Assembly (NCBI GenBank): GCA_022410635.1
Contig: JAJVDF010000650.1
Location: forward strand, 186,001-250,000
Origin: Tretioscincus oriximinensis
Taxonomy: Eukaryota; Chordata; Lepidosauria; Squamata; Gymnophthalmidae
DNA: 64,000 nucleotides
Direction of reading: 5' to 3'
The position numbers were made by a program, and so were the translations under genes. Shown here piece after piece: positions 22,565 to 35,967 of this stretch. The notes under the pieces were generated by a model, which was not told where the DNA came from, did no database searches, and saw nothing but the letters and a program-made list of their open reading frames with translations. Position 1 is the first letter of the stretch, and each line of letters opens with the position of its first letter.

Positions 22565-22755
22565 GGCTGACCAGATGACCCCTTTTTTTTGGGGGGGGGG
22601 GTGAAAACCTGTTTTTGGGGTGCCTCCTGTTTTTTTCTGAAGAAAAAAAAATTAAAAAATTCTTTAAAAAATCCTCAGAAAAAAATTGGGAGGCACCCCA
22701 AAAATGGGTTTTCAAACCCCCCTCCCCCCCAAAAAAATGGGTCATCTGGTCAGCC
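22565..22755. mobile_element. TA-flanked foldback MITE, copy 1
   Basis: 191 bp that is almost wholly one inverted repeat. It starts GGCTGACCAGATGACCC and ends GGGTCATCTGGTCAGCC, with TTTGGGGTGCCTCC...GGGAGGCACCCCAAA inside. TA lies on each side (22563-22564 and 22756-22757), consistent with a TA target duplication as in Tc1/mariner-type elements. A second member lies at 31908-32059. It does not code for protein. Confidence 0.8.
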
Positions 22756-22969
22756 TAGTATATTGCAAAAAGCTATTCTTATGAAGTTCTGGAAAGCCAG
22801 GAAATAGTAACAAAAAATACTTCTGATTTCCTTTAGACTTATTCAGATCAAGCTATCTTACACAGTTTATTTAAAAATAATACCTATAGAAATAAGAACT
22901 GCCTTGTTCAATCTGTGTATATGTATCTAGAAGTAATCACTTACTTCTGTATATTTATTACAGAGTTGC

Positions 22970-23078
22970 TACACTTTGTTAGCTGAAGATTTCAGAGAAA
23001 CAGCCATGTTAGTTTTAGTTCAGAATGTCCAGCAAGGGGGCTACTAGCACTTGGAGACTAACAAAACCTATCTAGCAC
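22970..23078 (+). repeat. dispersed repeat (TTTCAGAGAAACAGCC family)
   Basis: GATTTCAGAGAAACAGCCAT, GTTAGT, CCAGCAAGGGG, TAGCACTTGGAGACTAACAA. The same blocks occur at 36588-36650, 45386-45600 and 52330-52448. Widespread in squamate genomes by my recollection; class not assigned. Confidence 0.6.
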
Positions 23079-26059
23079 TACCTCCAGTAATCAGCTACTG
23101 CCACCAACTCCATAATTGGCATCTTTCTGAGGTTGAATTGGAATGAACTAGCAGCAAAACAGGTAGATCAGAACTTTAAATGTGCATCATATAGAAAAAG
23201 AGTTAATGGCTAGTTTGACACTGATTTTTAAAAACAGGTTTTTATAAATAGTGCAGATTGGCATATACTACAGTTAACAATGGTATGTAGAAATGAAAGA
23301 AAAGCATTTATTTACTTAAACTAAAAATAAACTAAGAAGAAGAAATATAAAATAACAAGCAATCTTGAAGGAAGCAGGGTCACTTAAAAATTCATGTTAA
23401 GATCCTTGCCTGAATCCTGATTGAGTGAGAATTGTTACCATTGTCTCTTCAAAATATTTTAAATACGTAGAAAGAAAACATAAATTTCAATACCAGTTTC
23501 CACGCAACTTATGTTTTTTCTAGAGTTGAGATCATCCTACTGTGCAAATATTAAGTATGTGCACTGACAAGAGTCGAGCACTGACAACATAAAATCACTT
23601 ATCCTTTATTTTCATTTCACCCCAATTTTCAAGAAAATGTGAGCTCTTTCAGGATTTATATTCCAGATGCAACTTGAAAGCCCATCTGGATTAGTTTGGC
23701 AGACATAATAAGACAAATTGTGTTAAGTCCATCCAAATTAATGTGCAATAACAGTGTTAACTTAATTCTGCGATTGAAAACACATATAGGAGAGAAACAA
23801 CAAAATTAATCCCAATGCCCATAATTAAACATTTAGTTTAAGTCATGCTCAAACTAAATGAACAGCATGTCACAAAAAACCGAAGTTATTATTCTAATGA
23901 AATACTGGAAAGTCAGGAAATGGTAATGAAAAGCACCTTTGATTCCTTGCAGATTTATACAGATCAAGCTACCTTAGAGCTTTTTAAAAAATAATAGCTA
24001 TAGAAACAAGGGCTGCCTTGTTCCATCTGTATATATCTATCTAGACATAATCTTTGACTTTTTTGAGTAGAGCAGGGTTGCTAAACGTTCTTAGCATTTG
24101 TTATGTCTGTGAAATCTACAGAACAGCTATAGCGAAATGGCAGCTAAGAAATGTATAGATCTGCTAAACTGCATGGAGAAATGTACCCAAGGAGTGAACA
24201 ACTCAGAGAAATATTAGGCTGTGTTTGCATGCGCCTTTAATCTCCATTAGAACCTGTGTAAGCCACGTCTAGACCTCTCTGTTTACATTGCAATGCACTT
24301 TACGGAGGGCCTGTCCTTCCCTAATACAGCTCCGTATGGACAAAATGAATCCTAATCTGAGCAGATTACTAGTATAATTGATGAAAGAAATGTTAGGGTT
24401 AAGGTTAGGAATGGGATTAAGTTAGGATTAGCTCAGTCCATGTCCCTGATCGTATTCCACATTTGGGGGACATGCTTTCTGTCTTTTCTTTTTAATCAAG
24501 CATATAAATGCTATTCTGTTTTTAAAATATCCATTGATTAGGGAAAAACTTGTCCTTGTGCTGTCTTAGTACAGTGTATTAGTAGTGGGTTGGGTCACGG
24601 TTGGTGTAGGCTAGTGTGAGAACAGTAGAGGCTTAGATAAGGACTTATCCCAGTGCAGAAAAAGCCTGAAAATATTTACAATCAAATGTGATTCTATTAC
24701 ATTTTTACAAGCTAAAATGAAAATGCATCTATCAATTTGTCCAAAATGTACTTGTTTGCTGAGCAGTCTTTCACTAGGCTATAAAAGGCATCCTCAAGTA
24801 AAGTGTAACTGTGTGTGCCTACATGAATACATTCTTCTATTACTGAAGTGTTTTGTTATACACTTTTTGAATGATCATAGACAATTCTCACGTGCTAGCT
24901 TTTAGATACATAAGCAGCATATGCTTGCACTAAAATGACCCTAAGAATTGACAATCTGTTGGTAGAATGTATCTTAAAAAACCATTTTGAGACTTTCTGC
25001 TGCACCCTAAATCAATGACTGCTAACGCTTTTTTCTTTTTCAAGGTTGTTTCAGAAGGAAGCAATATGAATATTAAAAATGAAAAAGAAAGGCATATTCA
25101 GTTATGTCAATATAACATATAATACTGTTCTTTTGCATTGCCCAGTGGAGCTTGCTTCTAGCGTATCTCTTTTGCTAGCGAGGGCTAACAAAATGAATCA
25201 TGTGATATTTATTATTATTCAATAGTCAAGCTTTTTTTAAAGAAGCAATGTATGCTGAATATTGACAAAGTGTATAATATAATAATGCAATCAGGAAGGA
25301 AGAGGAAGAAAGTTCTATGCAACAGGCTATCACCATGAGCACTTAATTAATCTTAAATGAGAAGAAAGATACAATATTTAATACTAATTCTACACTGTTA
25401 TACATACAAAGTTCTCAGCAAAAACAGTGTACATTTTGTATTCACAGTACACAGATCTGATATTGGATATTAACTTGAAATGATACTATCCCCTATAGTT
25501 GTTTATCTTACAAGAAAGTTAATGAAGTAAGTGATAGTTTTAAACACTTGGGGCATGATTTTGCATTAATGTTACAAAATTGATGTTACAGTATTACATC
25601 GGTTAAATGTCAGGTTGTTTCTTTCCTTGGAAACAGNTTTTTTTCTCATAGTAAGAACACCACCCCACTCCAGATTTGCACAAACCCAGTCTTTGAAGTT
25701 TTAGCATCATCAAGCTACCTCTGTTTTTATGTTATGTTTTAACCTCAAGACCTCATTAAGATGGTCAGTTGACTTAGGCTTAGCTTGTTCACGCCAGACT
25801 TGTCCACCACCGCAATGCTTTAATGGAAACTTTGTGGCAAAGGACTCACAGTTAACTCCCCCTTTTCATGTCAATTTTTTTCTCTACACAACTACATTAA
25901 GGGAAAAGGTCTTACAACCTTTTCACCACAATATGCCAATAACCTTTTGCAAAACTTGTGTGTATTCACTGTATGGCCTCTGTAAAGGACCATGGTGACC
26001 TTTAAAAAGCCAGAGTGACTGCAAAATGCCACCATGGCCACCGATCACCAAGCCCAGAG
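23079..26059. other. no gene seen over 3 kb
   Basis: No recognisable exon or repeat. A GTTAGGGTTAAGGTTAGG stretch at about 24392-24409 is telomere-like but isolated. Confidence 0.4.
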
Positions 26060-26430
26060 AGATAACATAAGAAGAGCCATACTGGATCAGGCCACAGCCC
26101 ATCAAGTCCAGCATTCTGTGTCACACAGAGGCCCACCAGATGCACTTGGGCAGCCTGAACAGAGGAAAGCAAAATATGCTCCTGTTCATGACTCCCTGCA
26201 AATGGTATTTCAAGAGTCCTGCCTGTTGCTCCATCCGGGAGCCAACATCCAGACAACTATCCTAGTATCCATTTATACCCTTAGTGTCCATAAACCTGTC
26301 TAGTCCTGTCTTGAAACTATCCAAGCTGTTGGCTACTACAGATGGAATTGAAATTGAAAGACTGTTTCATTCATGAGCTGATGAGTCAAGCTTGCTCATT
26401 GTGAACTTGCCCTGAAACATCTCCAAATAA
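26060..26430 (-). mobile_element. CR1-like LINE 3' end
   Basis: Starts ATAACATAAGAAGAGCCATA and runs through CAAGTCCAGCATTCTG, AGGCCCACCAGATGCA, CCATCCGGGAGCCAACATCC and TCTAGTCCTGTCTTGAA. This is the reverse complement of the copy at 59710-59998 and one of the longest copies here. Frames inside it on both strands are incidental. Confidence 0.75.
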
Positions 26431-26499
26431 TGACATCAGCCTATTTATAACTTATGTATGAATATGTTATTGTTTTTGCTTCTGTGCTGTATAAATCTG

Positions 26500-27245
26500 G
26501 CTTTCTTTATTTCTTTCTTTATTTGTTTACATTTCTATACTGTCCTATACCCGAACTTCTCAGAGCAGTTAACAATAAAAATGTCAACATATTAAAACCA
26601 AATTAACATATTAAAACAAAGTATCTATGGGTAGGGAAAGGAGAGCAGTTTTATTAAAAGATTTTTTGTTGTTGTTTCTTTGAGTGGTGCTGTTTTTATA
26701 TTTTTAAACAATGGAAGGCAGACCAGAACTTACTTGTATATTTATTCAAAATAATTTATATCCCATCTTTCACTATTGGTTCCAGTAAAGCTAACAAAAA
26801 AGCAAGAAAACTACAAAAGTTAACACAAATGAATAAAACATTTTAAAAAGTCCATACCTTTCCATTCTCCCTCCCTCCTTCCCTCTTTGGAAGGACAGAA
26901 TGCAGAGGGAGCTACAGTATTTAAGAGACAAAAGCCTGGGTGAAAAGTTATGTTTTTACCAGGTTCCCAAAATTACAATGTTGGCATCTGGCAAGCCTAG
27001 AAAAAGGCTGTCCCAGAATGTGGGCCCCACCACAGAAAACGTCCTCCTACATGTCCCTACCACCAGCATCTCTGAATGGGGCAGAACCATTAGAAGGTCT
27101 TCTCCTTATGATCTTAGGGCACAGGCAGGTCTATATGGGAGAAGGTCTATAGCCAGAGCCCAAGCTGTTTGGGACTTTGTATGCTAATATCAACACCTTG
27201 AATTGCACTTGTAGTGAATAGGCAACCAGTGCAGAACTTGTTTCA
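26500..27245 (-). mobile_element. L2/CR1-like LINE, composite fragment
   Basis: The first part (26500-26640) is the LINE 3' end, with a TTTATTTGTTT run, then TATACCCGAACTTCTCAGAG and A-rich DNA. A second 3'-end-like piece lies near 26745-26850. From 26880 to 27245 a more internal part follows, with GGCTGTCCCAGAATGTGGGC, GATCTTAGGGCACAGGCAGG, CCCAAGCTGTTTGGGACTTT and CCAGTGCAG. The same internal family continues at 56600-56835. Confidence 0.6.
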
Positions 27246-28984
27246 GTCTAGATCATTACTGTCCATATATTAGTACAGATCAGTATAGGCTTCATTCACT
27301 ATTAGAGTACTTGTCCAATGGAATGGAGACATATAGCCACAACCAGGCCATTTTGTGTATCCTGGATCATGAAGGGCCCATAGAAAACATGTCATGTAAT
27401 CCAAAATACAAGGTGGGTCTTGTTTCAACAGGGTACCAGGAAGTACCACATGGGAGGTCCGGACACAAAAAAACCCACAGCTTTTATTGATGCAGTAGAT
27501 CTAAGCTGCAGCACTTGCAGTTATAGAGTGGATTTTGGAATGAACTGAAAAATACCTAAAGATCTTGATTTCACTTCATGAGATGCAGAGTGGGTATTGG
27601 TATAGCCATTGTCAGTCAAAGACACTGAATGTCCAGAGAACTGTTCTTGTACCCCAATTTCTGTCCCTGTGCCATGTAACAAAGTGGAGCAAACAATGAA
27701 CTAGGACAATATTATGGCTGCCCAGATCACATAGGCAAATGGTTTTAATGAAATCAATCATTTTATTTCAGAACCAATAGCAGATTTTCTCCAAAAACTG
27801 AAATGGTTAACTGATGGAATTTCTATTTGATTTTTTGTGGGGGACTTTTAAGAGGGGAAAAAGGCCCATGAGGGATCCTACAAAGGAAGAAGGTTGTTGA
27901 CTCTTCTCTTATATAAGAGTCTTATCTGAGTGCATGTTGCATTGACAAAAGCATTCCCACCATCTGGTCCAGATCCCAAAACTCTAGTAATAACTTACTC
28001 TCCATCCTCACATGAGTCATTTTAAATAATGAAGAAGGGTTATGTCAGAGATCACTATATGTCTTTTATAGGTATTAGCATTCCTGGCAATAATAGCAAA
28101 ACTAGTCATACTCTGCAGAGTCCAGATCAATTGCAGAGGTCTGAAAAGTAATTGAGAGTGGGTGAATTTGCACTCACATTAATTGGGAATGTACAATACA
28201 TTTTTCTGTTCAATTCAATGTAAACTGAATTCACATCCATGCACAAATTTGCTTGTTATAAACTTCAAACTGAAGAGTTGGTTTCTGAACCAGTTCATTA
28301 TCTTTTTACTCTCCTTTCATTGCACTCTTTCCTGCATAGAGTGCAGTGAAATATGGTGAATTAGAAGCTTATTTGATATGAATTGATGGGATTATGGAGA
28401 TTGGTTTGACATGTGTTTGGTTGAATGCCAGGTAGAATCTCCAACTTTCAGGGGGTTTCAATTTGAAGTTGAATCCCACAGATGTCTCTGGATCCTATCA
28501 AATTGGTTCTAAATATAGCTGACTTGGCATGTACACACATCATGACTGATGATCAAGGGTTCCCTATAATGGGATATTTTTCAAATACAGTTTTAAGTGC
28601 ATAAATTGGAGTTCAGCTTCCATCCCTACAAATATTAATTTTTAGAGATTCTTTACTGAATATTTCCTTCAAGATGATCCATTTCTGAGAATGGATTGCA
28701 TTTTTCAGGACAATTCTGGACCCTATGAGCCAGTATTTCCCATGGCATTTTCTAAGGCATGCGTAAAATGTAGCCACACATAACCTCAAAGTGATCCCAG
28801 TCTGAGCTGTTGAGACACTCAGCTAAGCCACCAGAACCACTAAATCCTAAACAGAATTCAAAACAAAAGAAAGAGGATTATGCGAAGGAGGTATGTACAC
28901 CACAAAGGATTTTTACTTAACGTACTTATTATTAATACATTCAATAGTGAGTGGAAGAATATGGGCACATGGATGAAACAACAC
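27246..28984. other. no feature seen
   Basis: AT-rich, with no recognisable exon or repeat. Confidence 0.4.
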
Positions 28985-29079
28985 TATATCTATCTATCTA
29001 TCTATCTATCTATCCATCTATCCATCTATCCATCTATCTATCCATCTATCCATCTATCTATCCATCTATCTATCTATCA
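28985..29079. repeat. TATC/CATC tetranucleotide microsatellite
   Basis: About 23 tetranucleotide units, pure TATC at first and then mixed TATC and CATC. A 114-codon frame crossing it owes its Ser-Ile-Tyr-Leu run to the repeat. Confidence 0.9.
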
Positions 29080-31905
29080 TCTAAAGCTAACCACTTTCCT
29101 ACTGTTTCTGACTTTCCCTATATTTAAAAGACTTGTTAATAACTCTGTGTGTGGTTCAGAACTGAGCATAGATTACAGGGATAACATATTTTATGAAAAA
29201 ATGTTCCCGAAGGATGAAAACTGAGGATGTGTGAACTGTGGGCAAGGTGGCTTTTTTGCCACTTGAACAGAAAATGGAAGACGGCTGTTAAGTGAGAAGA
29301 TCCATTTTCATTTAATAGACACAGCTCGACATGGGGGTGGGAGATATAGAATCCCTCCAGGAATGTGAATTTTTCAAGTGTCACCATATGTTACTGTATT
29401 TATTTCCCCATGAGAGTGTTATTGTTTAGCTACTTTATTAATTTCACTGCAGATAGAAAACATGATCAGTCATGGCACTTATTTGAAGAAGTCTACAGTT
29501 TCCAATGGCTTAGTGCAGCTCATATAACTGTCTCACGGATTCAGCTTTACATGCCTTAAACTGGGCACTAAGTAATATTAGTCATGCAGTAGCCCATTGG
29601 CAGTACTGGAATTATCTGCTAACGAAAGCAGATGGTAATAAGGTAGCATGGAAAATGAGTTTCATAGAAGGAAACTATGGGAAACATAGACTACTAGATT
29701 AACAAATAAATAAATTGTACCTACTGTGTCTTACAGATGAATAGAAATGTTTGAATTGCACTTCACTCATTTGTTACTTGCTGGCATTCATTGCTAAAAT
29801 GATTAAGTTATAATCCCCCCCAACACACACATACATTAAAGAACATTATTGTGTTTATATTATACATATTTTATATGTTATTCTTATACATAATGTACAT
29901 TTCCTTAAATTAAGGAACAGTTTTGTGAAAAAATGCATAATACAGTAAAGAAATAACAGGGTTTGTTGTACACATTTTCACAATTTGAAATAAAAAATCA
30001 AGGAAGTCTATAAATTGTCCACCAAAAACTCCAGAAGTATCAGAATGGAGAAGTTTGAGGAACAGTTCCTCACAAGAGGAACAGTTTTAAAGTAGATGTC
30101 CATTGGAAGTACACCAGATCCCAACACTTGATGCTTTTCAGCACCTGGTTAAAGCTCCACCTGTTCACCAAAATATTTGATTCCTAATTCCTTAGCAGTC
30201 TTATCAGGGTGGGAGGAAGGAAGATTATATGTGTTGTATTTTTAAATATGTTTTATTTTCCATTGTGATCTCTCATGGGATCTTGGATCATTGCTTTCCA
30301 ATAAAAAAGTGACTGCATCTGCATTCATGGAGTGTTTATGAAATTTGTTTCGTATAATTGTGGGGATTCAGTAGTAGTAGGCTACAAAAGGCATTTTCTT
30401 GCTAGCACTTCATTGCAGTTTTTGCAATGTGATATCCTATCATTGTGCCATGAGAATGTCACGTGGACATTGCCTGGGAGCACTTGAGATACCTTCAGCC
30501 CTGCCTTTCAATGAGAGTAAAGGTCAGGAGGATTATCAATTTCATTTTCTAGTACACTGGGAAAGGCAACAATGGAATTTAATAATACAACTTGCAGACT
30601 TATAAGACCTCAGGCAAGTTTTTAAATGCAGATTTTCCCCCTTAAATTTTCCTACCTAGCAACTAAAGTAGTCAGCAACCAATGGCAGACGGAAAATAGA
30701 ATAGCCAATAGCAATTCATGGCAAAGTTTTCTGGGAAATGTAGACAAATTCTTAGGGAGGAAATACAATCACTTTATGTTTGTGGATGGACAGCAGTGAC
30801 TGCACAAGTATATTATAGCGTTGTACAAAGTTATAGTGCTAAAAATGGCAGCCATCTGAGTGCACTTAGGGAGAGCAGGAGGGAAAGAGGGAGGCAGTAG
30901 ATTCCTGTTTTTAAAGGTATAGTATAAAATAATTAAACTGCATATCTTTGAACTACAGATCTACTGAGTCTAAATAAGATAAGAGTGGAATACACAGGCT
31001 GCTTCATGCTAAAAATCCATATTGGCACTGCCAGTAGCATAACATGTAACTAGCTATCCCTTGATTCACACTGACAACATATCTGTCAGATTTGACTTTG
31101 ACAACTAAGATAGAAAATGGTGAGTTTGCTAAGAGCATCCAGATCGCATTTCATTCAGTACAGGCAAGTGACACCACAAGCAAATCTGTATTTGTGAATG
31201 AGTTAGTGCAGTTAAATGTCTGTTTGGGAGAATGTCAACTTCTTAGAATGTGTTTTATAAAGCTGAACTTTATGTACTAGTAATATACTATTCTAATAAA
31301 ATAACTTGAATTACCTTGACAAAGCCATCTTTCTCTTACAATCCATTTGTTTAAAACAGAATATATTAATGTATTATTCTATATCCACCACCTAATATAA
31401 CACAGGTGTATCCAGTTCTTCATTGTCTGTGTGCATGTCTGTGGGGGGAAGACAGATTTCACAAAAGCCATGACAAATTATCAATAGAACCAATGTGCTT
31501 AATTCAAGCAGGGCTTAAAGACAATAAAAACTGATGTTGGGAAGAAAACATTACTTAAGGATAGAAACCTACCATATGTCATCAAAGTTTAAGCTCAATA
31601 GGAATCCATTTTAATGGATTTGTCAAAACATCCTGCTGTGTCTAGGTAGTGAAGGACATATGGTACTTTTCACCCTAAACTGTAATGCTCTTTTAATGTT
31701 TGCTGATAATTATATCAATGCAGAATTCCTAATGTATATCCCCCCACAGAGATATGGTGAGCTCATTCATATTCTAAATTCTCATCCTGACTAATCACTA
31801 ATGCTTCCCTTCTAATTAGCTTGCTCTTCTTTTGAGGTGGAGAGGTATATACATTATGCATTGCAAATAAAGAGAATCTATTAAACTACACACTAGTAGC
31901 TGTAA
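29080..31905. other. no gene seen over 2.8 kb
   Basis: No recognisable exon or repeat family. Short frames (29136-29387, 30399-30605, 31092-31280) show no domains. Confidence 0.4.
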
Positions 31906-31907
31906 TA

Positions 31908-32059
31908 GGCTGACCCATTTTTGGGGTGNCCCCCATTTTTATCTGAGGAAAAGAAAATTAAAAAAAAANNTTTGGGAAAAAATTTCCTCAGAAAAAAATT
32001 GGGTGGAACCCCAAAACCGGGTTTGCAACACACACACCCAAGGGGTCATCTCGTCAGCC
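31908..32059. mobile_element. TA-flanked foldback MITE, copy 2
   Basis: 152 bp: starts GGCTGACC and ends GGTCATCTCGTCAGCC, with ATTTTTGGGGTG near the start pairing with GGGTGGAACCCCAAAA near the end. TA is present on both sides (31906-31907 and 32060-32061). It is shorter and more diverged than 22565-22755 and contains three N. Confidence 0.75.
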
Positions 32060-32061
32060 TA

Positions 32062-35000
32062 CTGTAATCAACCATCTACTAATTTAGGCCCTTTCCACAT
32101 TGACTCTTACAGAACTGGACATTAACATGGATATGTGAGCCCACATCCCTCAAAGGTATGTTCTGCCTAATGCAGAGAGGTCCTAATCACAATCCTAGGA
32201 AGCCACTTTCTGATATGACTAACATGTAGATCCTTATTCCACAAAGGGAATGCTGCAGGAGACTAACCTCCATGTTCAAGAATACTGTGGGTGAATTATG
32301 CAACCCTTAGGGATAAAGAGGATAGGAACTTTTGTTTCTAACACTCAGAGACTTCTAGTTCAATCAAAGGTGCAGCGTGGTCTAGTCTGGACAAGATTGC
32401 ACGGTGGTCAAAACCAATAGACCTGATTATTCCACTAATTCTGATTATGGATCTTTCTATGCAAAAATAATTTTACTTCACCCAAGCAGGACTCATAACT
32501 ATCAGGTGTGGTTTTACAAATCTAACATATTAGGTGACTAGAGTAAGGAAGTAATGTATGATTCCTTAGAGGTGGACCAAAGAGAACAAGGGGTGAGGCA
32601 TAGGGACNGGATGAGGCATAGCAAGCCACACAATCACTTGGCATTGTCAGTCCACTGAGAGAATCGTGATATGGCAGACAGTTGTCATACAGACAAGTTG
32701 AAGTATGAGCAACAAGAGCAAATAATCACTTAACAAGGGATCACAAAATCTGTGAGAAGTTGTGTGTGGAATAAGCAGATGTCTCTTCTCCCCCTTTATT
32801 TTTTTCTAAGTTTAGAAGGGTTTATTTTACATTCTATCTTACTAAGATTTTATAAAGTATGTGTTTTGGAATTGCAATTTTATGTTTATATATATATACA
32901 TGTTATATATCTAATATAATATTTTTGAAAAGCTGAACATATATTTCTTNGTAGCTATTTAGTTCTAACTTGAAACTACTGTGAGGGGAAAGTATGTAAC
33001 CCTGCTTCTGGGGAAAATAAACTTCTGGGACTTTAATGACAAACTCCTTCCCCTTAGGCAAAGATCAAATCAATACATAATTAGAAGAGTTGTACTTTCC
33101 CTCTCAAAATTGGTCCAAATCGGAAATCTTCACCTCAAAAAGCTCAGCTGTATTGCAACTAATATTGAGGGAGAACGGCTTTAGACTGTTTCAAATAGAC
33201 CTGGGAGCTTTTTGGCTGTTAATGCACTTTAGTGAACCAACATTACTGGATTCACTGCAGTAACACAAATGGAGTAGGCTGAACTTCTCTAGAAATGGGA
33301 TAATACATGCTACCATGTAGTGGTTGTATTCCTAATCTAGTTGACATGATGACAGCCTCCAATGATACAAAAGGAGCAACTGAGTTGCTATTCGCAAACG
33401 TCCCCATCAGTCAAATGCAAGGAGAGCCATTCATTTANGTTGGCTCTAAACGTTTGCCTGCCAGTTTTGGAGCAGCATTCCTCTCTTGAGAAGATGTGAA
33501 GGATGCAAGAGAATGCATAGAGGATCTGAAGGTACTTCTGCTGCATTGCTGAAAGAGTCTATGCTTCCTGTAGATATTCCTATGAACCTGGTCTACATGC
33601 AACATGGACCATTATGTAATTTCAGAGTAAGTGATGTTAGCATGCATGTAGACCCAATTAATCCAGTGCACCACTAATCTGTTTTAAGGAGCTTTTAGCA
33701 TGGATTTAGCACCAGGTTAGTAAAGCTATAGATAAATGTACATATCGGTCAATTTACATATGTTGGTTTATAAATAATGAATGCCATCACTTTGCAAGTG
33801 GATGACAATATTTTGGGAAAACCCAACAAAATATGCTCCTCAAATTCAGAATACTTTCCGGATGACTGTCTTCTGGATTCCCTTCAAAATGGAAGACTAT
33901 CCTCTGTGAAGTGAGACAAGTGACTACCCTGAGTTGTGGTTTCAGTGAGGCACTGTGCTATGTAATCCTAGCCAGACATGACACTTTATCAATCATGAAC
34001 CAACATGCCTGAAGTTTTGCCCACATTTTAAGCGTTTGCCATATCTCTTTCAGCAGGAAGGAAAGCGAGATTCTTGGCACAGCATACTGTATGCCAAGTA
34101 TCAAGTTCTCTGCTAATATCACACAGTGATAGCCTGCATACTGATCTCACAATTGTGCTTCCATTTGCTACATTTTGGTACAGTTTTTCATGTTCACACA
34201 AACTAGTGACTAAGTAATAGCGTTAAAATATTTTTTTTTATTTTATTTATTATATCCCAGCCTTCCTTCTTTTACACACAGTATTTGTCTTTTCAGGAAT
34301 CAGCTTTTATGTAACTGCATTTATGAAACAAATTTATATAGAAGAGTACTTTTATTATCTCTAGTAAATAAAACAACTGGTGTTAAATGTATTGTTTTAA
34401 TACATTGTTGCTATGTATACTTTTTCTGTTTTATATTTATTAATCAAATCAAATGCATTTATGGCATTTTTATCCTTCTCCCCAATTAAACCACATACAC
34501 CTTTTTCTTTCTGATCAATAGAAAGTCAGTTCTTTATTTTTACTACTTGGCAAATATTTATATGTACAATTGTCTTGGAGGTCTTGGAAGAAATGCTGAT
34601 TAATGCAAACCATTGAAAAATAAAGTTTTATTGGCTGATGTTTCTTTTTATTGCTGCTCCTTTCCATTCCTTTCTGTCTCCCCTCCCATATTATGACTTT
34701 CTTTATAGGAGGATAGCAATGTGTTTCCCTACTTTCTGCAAACACTTTGCCATCTGTAGCAGATGCTGTGCAATGGAATACTGCAGTTATCCATAATTAA
34801 CTAAAACTGAGTTGTATATAGCCCATTACCTCACTTTAGGCTTCAGCCCACACAAGTATGGGCCAGTTGTTGATATATCCATCCCAGGAAGGATAGGGGA
34901 AAAATCACATATATTGATGTGAAGGAAAAGGACTTTGTAACCAGGGCTTTTAGCAAATTGATTCCATGAGAAGGATTTGGAATTACACAAGCAGAGGCTA

Positions 35001-35574
35001 TCAAACTAGGGCTGGGTCTTCATCTTCCCCATGATACAGTCAACCTTCTGTGGCACACAGATGTTGTCCTTGGGCAATTCATAGTATGTTACTTATGAAA
35101 GTTCTCTCATGCCAGTAGAGGACATTAGAGGTCTTCATGTCCGGGGTAGCGCTGACTTCCAACAGAACTTCCAGAATGGAATAGGATAGTTGTGCCAATC
35201 TTTATTTGTTTTACTCCCATTATGCCATTCTATTGCAACTGTTGTTTTAATAGGAAACAACATTAGAGATCTCTGCCGCAGAGATATAATTAACTGATCC
35301 TTTTACATAATCAAGATCACACATCCCACACTGTTTGCATAAGCATGCCCACAATTCCAAATTGCATTAGATCTGTTTTAAAGCTCCATAGATTATCATT
35401 GCTGTCACATTTTCACCCCATCCGCAGGTTTGTTTTAAGGATCTGCCATCAATAATAAAAATAAAATAAAATGATACTCTCCTATCACAGAATCCACTTC
35501 ATACTTTGGAATCACAGCCATACTTTGGAATCTCTCTATAATTCTGGACACTATCTAAAACAAATACCTGGAAA
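32062..35574. other. no gene seen over 3.5 kb
   Basis: No convincing exon. 34225-34265 (T-rich, TTTATTTATTATATCCCAGC) may be a scrap of a LINE 3' end. Frames at 32981-33184 and 33307-33677 have no recognised motif. Confidence 0.4.
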
Positions 35575-35880
35575 CGCGCTTTGGGCCTCCAGGAATTGGG
35601 GGCAAAGGGAACGGCCAGTAGGCAGCTGGTGCGGCGTCTTTTCTTCCGGAGTAAAATTGCCCCAGGAATGTTCGCTCCGGCTGCAGGAGAGCTAGGGAGA
35701 GGCGGAGCATCAGCACTGGCATTTAAGCACGTCTCTTCCCTCACTAGATGCTGTTGCGATGAGACAGCAAGAGGAGAGGCAGTGCTTGGGCCTGCCTGGC
35801 AGTTTAGAGTTGTGACTTTTGTCAGGAGAGCCAGTGCTTGAGCCTGCCTGGAAGTTTAGAGTTGTGACTTTTGTCTGTCA
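35575..35880. repeat. CpG-richer block with 52-bp tandem duplication
   Basis: GC content and CpG count rise sharply against the flanks. A unit running AGTGCTTGGGCCTGCCTGGC to TTGTGACTTTTGTC occurs at about 35778-35823 and again at 35830-35875 (period 52, few mismatches). It leads directly into the 5S-like fragment, so block and fragment could form one retroposon. No promoter elements are recognised. Confidence 0.55.
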
Positions 35881-35917
35881 GTCCTCTTTCTTGTATTCAG
35901 ATAGTTGCATTGTTTTG

Positions 35918-35967
35918 TAAGCTAAGCAGGATCCCTCCTGGTTTAAAATTGGATGGGAGACTGCTTT
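35918..35967 (+). pseudogene. 5S rRNA-derived fragment (5S SINE or pseudogene)
   Basis: TAAGCTAAGCAGGATCCCTC and GGATGGGAGACTGCTT match the internal control region of 5S rRNA genes: the A-box region GCTAAGCAGG and the C-box region TGGATGGGAGAC, at the correct spacing. Only about 50 of the roughly 120 nt of a 5S gene are present, so it is not a functional rRNA gene. It may be the promoter-bearing part of a 5S-derived SINE or a truncated pseudogene. Confidence 0.7.

Noticed and set aside
24392..24409. Telomere-like GTTAGGGTTAAGGTTAGG
   Set aside because: Only about three imperfect units; too short to call an interstitial telomeric repeat.
24214..24670. Possible foldback-family member starting GGCTGTGTTTGCATGC
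   Set aside because: Its supposed right end does not match (AAAAAGCC only), shared modules are absent, and flanking 3-mers differ.
26002..26303. Overlapping frames on both strands
   Set aside because: They lie in the CR1-like repeat 26060-26430; the same peptide pieces reappear at 59798-60043.
28880..29224. 114-codon frame with an Ile-Tyr-Leu-Ser repeat
   Set aside because: The repeat is the TATC microsatellite; flanks show no domain or splice context.
33307..33677. Two adjacent plus-strand frames with Cys-rich starts
   Set aside because: No motif spacing of a known zinc-binding fold and no splice context.
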